Shown: positions 43,416 through 53,832 of the stretch, one piece after another
How the letters are laid out: each line of letters opens with the position of its first letter
Position numbering within the stretch: position 1 is the stretch's first letter
Assembly: GCF_016907975.1 (NCBI RefSeq)
Contig: NZ_JAFBCY010000004.1
Location: forward strand, 186,001-250,000
Direction: 5' to 3'
DNA from: Methylopila capsulata
Lineage (GTDB): Bacteria > Pseudomonadota > Alphaproteobacteria > Rhizobiales > Methylopilaceae
Length of the DNA stretch: 64,000 nt
Program-made: the position numbers and the translations under genes
Notes under the pieces: model-generated
Databases searched by the model: none
Told to the model about the DNA's origin: nothing
Seen by the model: only the letters and a program-made list of their open reading frames with translations

Positions 43416-44432
43416 ATGAAACAGTTCCTTACCGCTCTGGCGCTTGGCGCTTCTGCGGTCTTCGCGTCCGGCGCCGCCGATGCGGCGACCCTGGACCAGG
43501 TCAAGCAAAAGGGCTTTCTCCAGTGCGGCGTCAGCACTGGGCTGCCCGGCTTCTCGAACCCCGACGCCAAGGGCGAGTGGACCGGCCTCGACGTCGACCT
43601 CTGCCGCGCCGTCGCCGCCGCGGTCTTCGACGACCCGACCAAGGTGCGGTTCTCGCCGCTGACCGCCAAGGACCGCTTCACCGCGCTCCAGTCCGGCGAG
43701 GTCGACATCCTGTCGCGCAACTCCACCTGGACGCTGTCGCGCGACGCGACCCAGGGCCTGAACTTCACCGCCACCAACTACTACGACGGCCAGGGCTTCC
43801 TGGTCCGCAAGTCGCTCGGCGTGAAGTCGGCGATGGAGCTGAACGGCGCTTCGGTCTGCACCCAGTCCGGCACCACGACCGAACTCAACGTCGCGGACTT
43901 CTTCCGCTCCAACAACCTCCAGTACGAAGTCGTCGCGTTCCAGGGCCAGGAAGAGACGCTGAAGGCCTATGAATCCGGCCGCTGCGAGGTCTTCACCTCG
44001 GACCAGTCCCAGCTCTACGCGCTGCGCCTGAAGCTCGCCGACAAGGACGAGCACGTCATCCTGCCGGAGCTGATCTCCAAGGAGCCACTCGCCACCGCCG
44101 TCCGCCAGGGCGACGACCAGTGGTTCGACATCGTGAAGTGGGTCCACTACGGCATGCTGAACGCCGAAGAGGCGGGGATCACCTCCCAGAACGTCAAGGA
44201 CATGCTCAATTCGCCGAACCCCGACATCAAGCGCATGCTCGGCGCGGAGGGCAATTTCGGCGAGCAGATCGGGCTGACGAAGGACTGGCTGGTCCGCATC
44301 GTCTCCAAGGTCGGCAACTATGGCGAAGCCTTCGACCGCAGCGTCGGCAAGGGCTCGCCCCTGCAGATCGAGCGCGGCAAGAACGCGCTGTGGACCAAGG
44401 GCGGTCTTCAGTACGGCCCGCCGATCCGCTGA
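43416..44432 (+). CDS. aapJ: General L-amino acid ABC transporter, periplasmic binding protein AapJ
   Basis: A 338-residue solute-binding protein, with a signal peptide ending near GAADA (residue 23) and the family start LDQVKQKGFLQCGVSTGLPGF. Later segments SRNSTWTLSRDATQGLNFTA and SGRCEVFTSDQSQLYALR are typical of AapJ/BztA. It binds a broad range of L-amino acids in the periplasm and passes them to AapQM. GAGAGG lies before the ATG, and the 268-base gap to the divergent metC should contain the promoter. Confidence 0.96.
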   Translation: MKQFLTALALGASAVFASGAADAATLDQVKQKGFLQCGVSTGLPGFSNPDAKGEWTGLDVDLCRAVAAAVFDDPTKVRFSPLTAKDRFTALQSGEVDILSRNSTWTLSRDATQGLNFTATNYYDGQGFLVRKSLGVKSAMELNGASVCTQSGTTTELNVADFFRSNNLQYEVVAFQGQEETLKAYESGRCEVFTSDQSQLYALRLKLADKDEHVILPELISKEPLATAVRQGDDQWFDIVKWVHYGMLNAEEAGITSQNVKDMLNSPNPDIKRMLGAEGNFGEQIGLTKDWLVRIVSKVGNYGEAFDRSVGKGSPLQIERGKNALWTKGGLQYGPPIR

Positions 44433-44533
44433 GCCGACGGTCGCGCCGCGCTTCCGCTTCGCCCGGCTCGCCCGGGCGGAGCGGGGCTCACGTCGCGTAG
44501 GGCGTCGAACCTGCCGTGAAGTTGGAGCGTGTG

Positions 44534-45736
44534 ATGGCGATTACGCATGAAGGCCCGGCCCCGGCGGCCCGGCCGCCCTCGACCTCATCCATCTGGAACG
44601 ACGCGCGGTTCCGCGGAAACGTGGCGCAGGTCGTCGTGGTGGTCGTCGTGGCGCTCGCGCTCGGCGCGATGGTCTGGAACGCGCAGGAAAACCTCTCCAA
44701 CCAGCGTATCGCCTCGGGCTTCGGCTTCCTGGACCAGACCGCCGGCTTCGGCCTGAACCAGACGCTGATCCCCTACAGCGAGTCGTCGAGCTACGGCCGC
44801 GCGCTGCTGGTCGCCATTCTGAACACGCTGCTCGTCGCCGTCGTCGGCATCGTGTTCGCCACCATCCTCGGCTTCCTCGTCGGCGTCGGCCGCCTGTCGA
44901 AGAACTGGATGGTGCGCAAGGTCTGCACCGTCTACGTCGAGGTCACCCGCAACCTTCCTCTGCTGTTCCACATCCTGTTCTGGTACCTCGCGGTGCTGGC
45001 CGCGATGCCCGCCGCCCGAAACAGCTACTCTATCTTCGGCGAGGTCTTCCTCAACAACCGCGGCGTCTACATCCCCAGGATCGTGTTCGGCGAGGGCAGC
45101 CTCGTCGGCTTCGTCGCCCTGGGGATCGCGATCGTCGGCGCGATCGCCCTGAACAGGTGGTCGACCGCCCGCCGCGAGAAGACCGGGCAGCAGTTCCCGG
45201 TGTTCTGGACCTCGGTCGCCATGCTGGTGGCGCTGCCGTTGATCGGCTTCGCCCTCGTGGGCTTTCCGCTCACCATCGAAACGCCCGTTCTCAGGGGCTT
45301 CAACTTCGTCGGCGGCTCGCGCCTGCTGCCGGAGTTCGCGGCGCTCGTCGTGGCGCTCTCGATCTACACCGGCGGCTTCATCGCGGAGATCGTCCGCGCC
45401 GGCATCAAGGCGGTCAGCCACGGCCAGTCGGAAGCCGCCGCCTCGCTCGGCCTGAAGCCCAGCCTCTCGACCCGGCTCGTGGTCATTCCCCAGGCGATGC
45501 GGGTGATGATCCCGCCGCTCACGAGCCAGTACCTCAACCTGACGAAGAACTCGTCGCTGGCGGCCTTCATCGGCTACCCCGAGCTTGTGCAGGTCTTCGC
45601 CGGAACGACCCTCAACCAGACCGGCCAGGCCATCGAGATCATCGCCATCACGATGGGCTGCTACCTCGTCATCAGCCTTGTGACCTCGCTCTTCATGAAC
45701 TGGTACAACCGGCGCGTCGCGCTGATCGAACGGTGA
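44534..45736 (+). CDS. aapQ: General L-amino acid ABC transporter permease AapQ
   Basis: A 400-residue inner-membrane permease. The N-terminus (WNDARFRGNVAQVVVVVVVALAL) begins a long membrane domain; NLPLLFHILFWYLAV and the transporter EAA loop (EAAASLGLKPSLSTRLVVIPQAMRVMIPPL) near the C-terminus identify AapQ/BztB. ATG at 44534 is preferred to GTG at 44516 because TTGGAG lies six bases upstream. It lies 101 bases after aapJ and 7 bases before aapM. Confidence 0.95.
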   Translation: MAITHEGPAPAARPPSTSSIWNDARFRGNVAQVVVVVVVALALGAMVWNAQENLSNQRIASGFGFLDQTAGFGLNQTLIPYSESSSYGRALLVAILNTLLVAVVGIVFATILGFLVGVGRLSKNWMVRKVCTVYVEVTRNLPLLFHILFWYLAVLAAMPAARNSYSIFGEVFLNNRGVYIPRIVFGEGSLVGFVALGIAIVGAIALNRWSTARREKTGQQFPVFWTSVAMLVALPLIGFALVGFPLTIETPVLRGFNFVGGSRLLPEFAALVVALSIYTGGFIAEIVRAGIKAVSHGQSEAAASLGLKPSLSTRLVVIPQAMRVMIPPLTSQYLNLTKNSSLAAFIGYPELVQVFAGTTLNQTGQAIEIIAITMGCYLVISLVTSLFMNWYNRRVALIER

Positions 45737-45743
45737 GGCGGAC

Positions 45744-46886
45744 ATGAGCGACGTCGCTATCGGCCACGGCCAACCCTTCGTTCGCAAGGAGATCCTGCAA
45801 CCCGAACCGCCGCCGGCCTCGCTGGTGGGATTTTCGGGCTGGGCGCGGCAGAACCTGTTCGTCGGGCCGGCCAACACGCTGCTGTCCCTGTTCTGCCTGG
45901 CCCTCGCCACCTATGTCGCGTGGATCATGCTCGACTTCCTCGTCCTCCGGGCGGTGTGGACGGGCGCGAACCGCGAGGCCTGCATTGGGCCGGAGGTTGG
46001 GGCGTGCTGGCCCTTCATCACCACCCGCTTCGGCCAGATGCTCTACGGCTTCTATCCCGCCGAGGAGCACTGGCGGCCGGCGACGGTGTTCTTCGTGGCG
46101 GTCGCGCTGATCGCGCCGCTGCTGACCCCCTCCGCGCCCTACAAGAAGGCGAACGCGCTCCTGTTCTTCGTCGCGTTCCCGATCTTCGCCTTCGTCATGC
46201 TCAGCGGCGGCTTCTTCGGCCTCCGCCCGGTCGAAACCCGCGCCTGGGGCGGCCTGCTGGTCACGCTCGTGGTGGCGACCACCGGCATCGTCGCCTCGCT
46301 GCCGCTCGGCGTGCTGCTCGCGCTCGGCCGGCGGTCGAAGCTGCCGGTGGTGCGGTTCTTCGCCATCGCCTTCATCGAGTTCTGGCGCGGCGTGCCGCTG
46401 ATCACCGTGCTGTTCTTCGCGACCTACATGCTGCCGCTGTTCCTGCCCTCGGGCTGGAGCATCGACGGGCTGCTGCGCGCGCTGGTCGGCGTGTCGCTGT
46501 TCTCCGCGGCCTACATGGCGGAGGTGGTGCGCGGCGGCCTGCAGGCGATCCCGAAAGGCCAGTACGAGGGCGCCATGGCGATGGGCCTGCGCTACTGGCC
46601 GATGATGATCCTGATCGTGCTGCCGCAGGCGCTGAAGCTCGTCATTCCCGGCATCGTCAACACCTTCATCGGCCTGTTCAAGGACACGACGCTGGTGGCG
46701 ATCATTTCGATCTTCGACTTCCTCGGCATCATCCGGTCGGCCTTCGCCGACCCGAACTGGGCGACGCCGGGCACGGTCTACACCGGCTTCGCCTTCGCCG
46801 GCATCGTCTACTTCATCTTCTGCTACGGCATGTCCCGCTACTCGCGCTTCGTCGAAGAGCGGCTGGACGTCGGCCACAAGCATTGA
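45744..46886 (+). CDS. aapM: General L-amino acid ABC transporter permease AapM
   Basis: A 380-residue partner of AapQ. The [21 protein letters not shown] segment, [20 protein letters not shown] and the EAA loop ([30 protein letters not shown]) are typical of AapM/BztC. An extended N-terminal region with TM helices and a large periplasmic loop, including two Cys near residues 77-85, is characteristic of the family. It lies between aapQ and aapP. Confidence 0.95.
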   Translation: MSDVAIGHGQPFVRKEILQPEPPPASLVGFSGWARQNLFVGPANTLLSLFCLALATYVAWIMLDFLVLRAVWTGANREACIGPEVGACWPFITTRFGQMLYGFYPAEEHWRPATVFFVAVALIAPLLTPSAPYKKANALLFFVAFPIFAFVMLSGGFFGLRPVETRAWGGLLVTLVVATTGIVASLPLGVLLALGRRSKLPVVRFFAIAFIEFWRGVPLITVLFFATYMLPLFLPSGWSIDGLLRALVGVSLFSAAYMAEVVRGGLQAIPKGQYEGAMAMGLRYWPMMILIVLPQALKLVIPGIVNTFIGLFKDTTLVAIISIFDFLGIIRSAFADPNWATPGTVYTGFAFAGIVYFIFCYGMSRYSRFVEERLDVGHKH

Positions 46887-46906
46887 ACCGTCAAGGAGCC
46901 ACGCCC

Positions 46907-47701
46907 ATGGCCGAGTCCGTCGTCGACGCTTCCGAACTGTCCGCCGCCCAGAAACCGCAGATCTCGAACGAGACCGCGGTCGAGATCATCGGCATGTCCA
47001 AATGGTACGGCGACTTCAACGTGCTGAAGGACATCAACCTCAAGGTGAAGCGCGGCGAGCGCATCGTGATCTGCGGGCCGTCCGGCTCCGGCAAGTCCAC
47101 CATGATCCGCTGCATCAACCGGCTGGAGGAGCACCAGAAGGGCCAGATCATCGTCGAGGGCACCGAGCTCACCAACGATCTCAAGAAGATCGACGAGATC
47201 CGCCGCGACGTCGGGATGTGCTTCCAGCACTTCAACCTCTTCCCGCACCTGACCATCCTCGAGAACTGCACGCTGGCGCCGATGTGGGTGCGCAAGATGC
47301 CGAAGAGGGAGGCCGAGGAGCTGGCGATGCACTTCCTGAAGCGGGTGCGCATCCCCGAACAGGCGAAGAAGTATCCGGGCCAGCTCTCCGGCGGCCAGCA
47401 GCAGCGCGTGGCGATCGCCCGCGCGCTCTGCATGCAGCCCAAGATCATGCTGTTCGACGAGCCCACCTCGGCGCTCGACCCCGAGATGGTGAAGGAGGTG
47501 CTCGACACCATGGTCGGCCTCGCCAACGACGGCATGACCATGCTCTGCGTCACGCACGAGATGGGCTTCGCCCGGCAGGTCGCGAACCGCGTGATCTTCA
47601 TGGACGCGGGTCAGATCATCGAGATGAACGAGCCCAACGCCTTCTTCGCCAACCCGCAGCACGAGCGCACCAAGCTGTTCCTGAGCCAGATCCTGCACTG
47701 A
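46907..47701 (+). CDS. aapP: General L-amino acid ABC transporter ATP-binding protein AapP
   Basis: A 264-residue ABC ATPase: Walker [11 protein letters not shown]-loop [10 protein letters not shown], signature [15 protein letters not shown], Walker [13 protein letters not shown] and the His switch VTHEMGFA. It energises uptake through AapQM. The gene begins 20 bases after aapM with AAGGAG upstream of the ATG at 46907. Confidence 0.97.
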   Translation: MAESVVDASELSAAQKPQISNETAVEIIGMSKWYGDFNVLKDINLKVKRGERIVICGPSGSGKSTMIRCINRLEEHQKGQIIVEGTELTNDLKKIDEIRRDVGMCFQHFNLFPHLTILENCTLAPMWVRKMPKREAEELAMHFLKRVRIPEQAKKYPGQLSGGQQQRVAIARALCMQPKIMLFDEPTSALDPEMVKEVLDTMVGLANDGMTMLCVTHEMGFARQVANRVIFMDAGQIIEMNEPNAFFANPQHERTKLFLSQILH

Positions 47702-47769
47702 GGATCCGGCTGGAACCTTCGTCCTCCGGCAGCGCTTCCCCCTTGAGGCGACCGACCGGAGACAGGTTC

Positions 47770-48024
47770 ATGACGCACAATCCCAAGCCCGACCCCGCCA
47801 GCGCCGCGACCGGCCTTTCCGAGGCCGAGGCCGCCCGTCAGCCGGGGGTGAAGCCTGGCGCCAAGGCGGGGCCGGACGACGCGCAGAACGTCGAGGCGCC
47901 GGACGCCTCGGAGGTTGCCGGCGTCCGCCGAAAGCCCGGCGAGGACGACCCGAAGCCGGACCCCGCGCCCGGTGCGACGGCGGTCGAGGATCTGTCGGCG
48001 GAGAACGACGGCGGCATGGGGTGA
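47770..48024 (+). CDS. Small disordered acidic/Pro-rich protein
   Basis: An 84-residue hydrophilic protein, with DPKPDPAPGA and a related NPKPDPASAA near the start; it looks intrinsically disordered. GGAGAC lies 8 bases before the ATG at 47770. It is 68 bases after aapP on the same strand and may be read with it. No family is recognised. Confidence 0.5.
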   Translation: MTHNPKPDPASAATGLSEAEAARQPGVKPGAKAGPDDAQNVEAPDASEVAGVRRKPGEDDPKPDPAPGATAVEDLSAENDGGMG

Positions 48025-48157
48025 GCGGGACGCGAGCGCTCTGACGCGTCGACCGTTCGTGACTTGCATCCGGAATTAACCCGAAAGTCGCCCCGCGTTA
48101 ACCGCCTGCTCGGCTAAGTTAACCAGCGCGTCCGGGCAGAGCCGGGCCGCTCGCGCC

Positions 48158-48769
48158 TCAGGCCGCGGCCCGGGTCAGCTCGATCCACTCCCGGGCGCGG
48201 GCTTCCGGGTCCGCCGCGCCGACGACGTCGTTCACGACCGCCACGACGTCCGCGCCGGCCGCGAGGCACTGCGCGGCGCGGTCCGGCGTCAGCCCGCCGA
48301 TCGCGACCAGCGGGCGCTCGCCGACCGCGCGCTTCCATTCGCCGATGCGCTCAAGTCCTTGAGGCGCAAAGGGCATTTTCTTCAGGATGGTGGGCCAAAT
48401 CGGCCCGAGAGCGATGTGGTGCGGGTCCACGGACAGCGCGCGGTCGAGCTCTTCCGGCGTGTGCGTCGAGACGCCGAGCCTGATCCCGGCCGCGCGGATC
48501 GCCGTGAGGTCGGCGTCGTCGAGATCCTCCTGGCCGAGGTGGAGGAAGGACGCGCCGAGATCGATCGCAATCTCCCAGTAGTCGTTGACGACGAGATCGG
48601 CGCCCACCGCAGAGCAAGTCGCGAGCGCGTCGGAAATCTCAGCACGCAGAATGGATTCCGGCTTGTCCTTAACGCGCAGCTGCACGAGCTTCGCGCCCGC
48701 GTTTGTCATGCGCCGCACCCATGCGGCGCTGTCCACCACGGGGTAGAACGGGTCGAGGCGGCGCGTCAT
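48158..48769 (-). CDS. thiE: Thiamine phosphate synthase ThiE
   Basis: A 203-residue TIM-barrel enzyme that joins the thiazole and pyrimidine moieties into thiamine monophosphate. Family segments are [48 protein letters not shown] and ALGPIWPT. The ATG at 48769 overlaps the thiG stop by 4 bases. It is last in the thiO-S-G-E order behind a TPP riboswitch. Confidence 0.93.
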   Translation of the reverse strand: MTRRLDPFYPVVDSAAWVRRMTNAGAKLVQLRVKDKPESILRAEISDALATCSAVGADLVVNDYWEIAIDLGASFLHLGQEDLDDADLTAIRAAGIRLGVSTHTPEELDRALSVDPHHIALGPIWPTILKKMPFAPQGLERIGEWKRAVGERPLVAIGGLTPDRAAQCLAAGADVVAVVNDVVGAADPEARAREWIELTRAAA

Positions 48770-49536
48770 GCGAGGCTCGCGCGGCCGAAAACGGGGGTGG
48801 AGGGCGCGGCCATGTCGCGCGGTTCGATCGGGTCCGCGAGGTAGGCCGTCCGGCCGGCCTCGACCGCGAGTTTGAAGGCGCCGGCCATGGCGACGGGGTC
48901 GCCCGCCTTGGCCACAGCGGTGTTCAGCAGAACGGCGTCGTAGCCGAGCTCCATGGCGGCGGCGGCGTGGCTGGGCTTGCCGATGCCGGCGTCGACCACC
49001 AGCGGCACGTCGGGAAAATGCGCCCGGAGCGACCGCAGGCCATAGACGTTGTTGAGCCCCATGCCGGTGCCGATCGGCGCGCCCCAGGGCATCAGGACCT
49101 TGCAGCCGGCCTCGATAAGTCGTTCCGCCACAACGAGATCTTCCGTCGTGTAGGGAAACACCTCGAAGCCGTCCTCGGTGAGGATCCGTGCCGCCTCGAC
49201 GAGGCCGAAGACGTCGGGCTGCAGCGTGTCGGCGTCGCCGATCACCTCGAGCTTCAGCCAGTTCGTGCCGAACACCTCGCGCGCCATCTGCGCGGTCGTG
49301 ACCGCCTCCTTGACCGAATGGCAACCGGCGGTGTTTGGCAGCACCTTCACGTTCAGCCCCGCGATCAGGCCCCAGAAGTCCTGGCCCTCCCGCAGCCGCC
49401 CGGATTCCCGGCGCAGCGAGACTGTGAGGATCCCCGCGCCGGACGCCCTCACGGCGTCAGCGAGGATCGCGGGCGAGGGGTATTGCGCCGTGCCCAGCAG
49501 CAGGCGCGAGTCGATCTCGACTCCGTAGAGCTCCAT
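48766..49536 (-). CDS. thiG: Thiazole synthase ThiG
   Basis: A 256-residue TIM-barrel enzyme that assembles the thiazole phosphate of thiamine from deoxyxylulose phosphate, dehydroglycine and ThiS-thiocarboxylate. Signature segments are [57 protein letters not shown] and [15 protein letters not shown]. It follows thiS by 4 bases and overlaps thiE. Confidence 0.95.
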   Translation of the reverse strand: MELYGVEIDSRLLLGTAQYPSPAILADAVRASGAGILTVSLRRESGRLREGQDFWGLIAGLNVKVLPNTAGCHSVKEAVTTAQMAREVFGTNWLKLEVIGDADTLQPDVFGLVEAARILTEDGFEVFPYTTEDLVVAERLIEAGCKVLMPWGAPIGTGMGLNNVYGLRSLRAHFPDVPLVVDAGIGKPSHAAAAMELGYDAVLLNTAVAKAGDPVAMAGAFKLAVEAGRTAYLADPIEPRDMAAPSTPVFGRASLA

Positions 49537-49540
49537 GGCC

Positions 49541-49738
49541 TCAGCCTCCCTGCCGCGGCGAAACGATCTCGATCCGGTCGCCTTCGCTCAACGCCGTCGC
49601 GGCGCGCGCCCGCGCCGGCACGAAGTCGCCGTTGACGGCGGTCGCGACGATCGCGTCGTCGTAGTCGAGCGCGCTCAGCGCTTCGGCCAGATCGCGCACG
49701 CCGAGCTCACGCTCGTCGCCGTTCACGATCAGCTTCAT
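49541..49738 (-). CDS. thiS: Sulfur carrier protein ThiS
   Basis: A 65-residue ubiquitin-like protein starting [13 protein letters not shown] and ending in the Gly-Gly (RQGG) that is converted to a thiocarboxylate for thiazole formation. Its ATG at 49738 lies within the end of thiO (32-base overlap). ThiG is next. Confidence 0.93.
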   Translation of the reverse strand: MKLIVNGDERELGVRDLAEALSALDYDDAIVATAVNGDFVPARARAATALSEGDRIEIVSPRQGG

Positions 49739-50720
49739 GGCTCATCTCCTTCGGCCCCAGCACGGCGTCCGCGGCTGCGCGGGCGCAGGCTGGCGAGAGC
49801 AGAAAGCCGTGTCGGTACAGACCATTGACGTAAGTGACCCGGCCGCGGGTTTCAACGCGGGGCAGGTTGTCGGGGAAGGCGGGGCGCACGTCCGCGCGGG
49901 TTTCGACGATCTCGGCCTCGCCGAACGCCGGGTGCAGCGCGTAGGCCGCGTTGAGCAGATCGACCACCGAACGCACGACGGGGCCGCGCCGCTCCGCGCT
50001 CTCGATCATGGTCGCGCCCAGCATGAACAGGCCGTCGGCGCGGGGCACGACGTAGAACGGGATCCGCGGATGCAGCAGCCGCACCGGCCGCTGGAACGCG
50101 ATATCCCGTGTGCGCACGACAAGCATCTCGCCGCGCACGCCACGCAGGTCTGGGAACGCCTCGCGGGCCGCAAAGCCACGGCAGTCCACCACGGCGTCGC
50201 CCTCGGCGCCGTCGGCGTCGGCCTCGACGCCGAAGCGGATGCGGCCGCCGAGCGCCGCCAACCGCGCCTCGAGCCCAGCCAGCGCGGCGCGTGGGTCGAG
50301 GTGGGCCTCATCGGGGAAGAACAGGCCGGAACGGAACCGGCCGGCAAGGTCAGGCTCAAGCGCGGCGACGCCGTCGCCGTCGAGCGTCTCGAAGCGGGAG
50401 GTGCGGCGGGCGAAGCGGGCGAGTTCGGCGCTGTCGCGGGCCGGCGCGACCACCAGCGTGCCCTGGCGCACGACGCCGTCCACATGCGCCGGCCACCAGT
50501 CCAGCGCGACCTCGCCGCCCGCGATCACCGCTTCCTCGGCGCTCTCCCGCTCGCACCAGGGCGCGAGCATCCCGCCGGCGGACCAGGAGCAGGCGCGTTC
50601 GCCGACGCGGGCTCCGCGTTCGAGCACCGTCACGTCCGCGCCGCGCTCCGCGAGCTCGACGGCTGTGGTCAGGCCGGCGACGCCGGCTCCGAGAACGGTG
50701 ACGCGCGTCTGCGCGGCCAT
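49707..50720 (-). CDS. thiO: Glycine oxidase ThiO
   Basis: A 337-residue FAD-dependent oxidase of the DAO family that makes dehydroglycine for thiazole synthesis. The N-terminal dinucleotide fold is VTVLGAGVAGLTTAVELAERGADV; SAGGMLAPWCERE and YVNGLYRHGFLLSPA are typical of ThiO. It is the first gene of the thi operon, directly behind the TPP riboswitch. Confidence 0.92.
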   Translation of the reverse strand: MAAQTRVTVLGAGVAGLTTAVELAERGADVTVLERGARVGERACSWSAGGMLAPWCERESAEEAVIAGGEVALDWWPAHVDGVVRQGTLVVAPARDSAELARFARRTSRFETLDGDGVAALEPDLAGRFRSGLFFPDEAHLDPRAALAGLEARLAALGGRIRFGVEADADGAEGDAVVDCRGFAAREAFPDLRGVRGEMLVVRTRDIAFQRPVRLLHPRIPFYVVPRADGLFMLGATMIESAERRGPVVRSVVDLLNAAYALHPAFGEAEIVETRADVRPAFPDNLPRVETRGRVTYVNGLYRHGFLLSPACARAAADAVLGPKEMSHEADRERRRA

Positions 50721-50774
50721 GGCGTGCGGCTTTCACAAGCGGGTCGCAGCCGGCGAACGTCGGGAAGCGTCTTG

Positions 50775-50865
50775 GAGAGGCGCCCCGTTCCTTCGCCGGC
50801 ATGACCCGGACAGGTTCAAAGGGTTCGGCGATCGCCGTCTCAGCCCGTGCGGGCGCCCCTCGGAG
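50775..50865 (-). promoter_or_regulatory. TPP riboswitch (THI element)
   Basis: Read on the minus strand, the RNA contains GGCTGAGA (50838-50845), then ACCCTTTGAACCTG, CCGGGTCATGCCGGCGAAGG, and closing arms rich in GGGGCGCC. This is the conserved THI box layout. It lies about 55 bases upstream of the thiO start and should reduce expression of thiO-S-G-E when TPP is abundant. Confidence 0.95.
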
Positions 50866-50929
50866 TGTGGAGACGATGGGGATCGCCGCCGCTTGTGTCA
50901 ACCTGCCGCAGCGAGGGGCAAGGCCGCCC

Positions 50930-52738
<1,809 letters not shown>

Positions 52739-52743
52739 GCCCT

Positions 52744-53112
52744 TCACTCCCTTTCTCTATGCCGGGACAAAAACAACGCGTATACGATCAACATCAGCGG
52801 AATTACTAGAATAGAAGCGAGTCCGAACAATATTTCTGTCTTACGAACAAGCAAGTAAAAAACAAATCCGATCACTGCAGCGGATATGAGTGCTGTTCGA
52901 GGTGATGTCTCTGTATATCGGAAACTAAGCGAGAATATTCCGACGAACAGTGCTGCTAGAAAACTAAAAAGAATGACACCGAGTATCACCTCTGAATTTG
53001 GTGCGGCGGGAGTCGATGTGACGTACAGGCTCCAAAAGATAAAACAGATAAGAAGGCCGAGAGCGAGCGCGGTAATTATGTTCGCGACTTGTCGGCCGGA
53101 GATCGGCTGCAT
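52744..53112 (-). CDS. AT-rich small membrane protein inserted in the zwf-pgl-edd operon
   Basis: A 122-residue protein with about four hydrophobic helices ([68 protein letters not shown]) and a basic end (SRHRERE). No family is recognised. The gene is visibly AT-rich against the about 70% GC around it, with AAA and AT-ending codons common. It sits between pgl and edd on the same strand, where most genomes have the two adjacent. Acquisition by transfer is likely; stop and edd start are within a few bases, so translation may be coupled. Confidence 0.72.
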   Translation of the reverse strand: MQPISGRQVANIITALALGLLICFIFWSLYVTSTPAAPNSEVILGVILFSFLAALFVGIFSLSFRYTETSPRTALISAAVIGFVFYLLVRKTEILFGLASILVIPLMLIVYALFLSRHRERE

Positions 53113-53124
53113 CTTGTTCTCGTT

Positions 53125-53832
53125 TTAAGGCGCCCACACAATCTGCAGCGGATGGGGCGCGTGGGCGACGACGGCGCGGATCGGCATCTTGTTCGCGTCC
53201 TTGCCCGCGAGCGCCGTTTCCAGGACCTTCTTCTTGCCGGCGCCCTCCACGTGCAGCACCAGCATCGTGGCTGCGAGCAGCACGGGCAAGGTCAGCGTGA
53301 TGCGCGGCTCGCCGGCGGCTTCGGCGCGCATCGGCGAGACCAGCAGATGGCTCGTCGGGTCGATCGCGTAGGCCAGCCGGTCGCCGCCGGGAAAGAACGA
53401 GGCGGTGTGCCCGTCGTCGCCCATGCCGAGGATCGCGACCGTGATCGGGCCGGACATGTCGGCGACGCGCTCGGCGACCTCGTGGATGCCCTCCTCAGGG
53501 GTCGCCGCGCCGGTGTAGAGCGGGACAAAGCTCGCGGCGTGGGCCTCGTTCTGGAGCAGGTTCTGCTTCACCAGCCGGGCGTTGGAGCGCTCGGAGCTTT
53601 CCGGAACCCAGCGCTCGTCGACCAGCGTGACGGTGACGGACTCCCAGTCGAGTTCGGCCAGCGAGAGCTTCTGGAAGTAGAGCTTCGGCGTCGAGCCGCC
53701 GGAGACGGCGAGCGTCGCCGCGCCGCCGTCCGAGATCGCCGAGCGCAGGGCGTCGGCGGTTTGGTCGGCCAGCGCCTGCGCCAGCTCCTCGCGGGTCTCG
53801 AATTCGGTGATCGCGACGTGGTGATCGCTCAT
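53125..53832 (-). CDS. pgl: 6-phosphogluconolactonase
   Basis: A 235-residue enzyme hydrolysing 6-phosphogluconolactone to 6-phosphogluconate. Signatures are LAVSGGSTPKLYFQKL, VTLVDERWVPESSERSN and LGMGDDGHTASFFPG. It overlaps zwf by 4 bases. Its product is the substrate of Edd, encoded downstream after the inserted membrane gene. Confidence 0.96.
   Translation of the reverse strand: MSDHHVAITEFETREELAQALADQTADALRSAISDGGAATLAVSGGSTPKLYFQKLSLAELDWESVTVTLVDERWVPESSERSNARLVKQNLLQNEAHAASFVPLYTGAATPEEGIHEVAERVADMSGPITVAILGMGDDGHTASFFPGGDRLAYAIDPTSHLLVSPMRAEAAGEPRITLTLPVLLAATMLVLHVEGAGKKKVLETALAGKDANKMPIRAVVAHAPHPLQIVWAP

Noticed and set aside
48070-48125. CtrA boxes formed by repeated TTAACC words
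   Set aside because: The TTAA words are not spaced by seven bases as required for the CtrA TTAA-N7-TTAA site.
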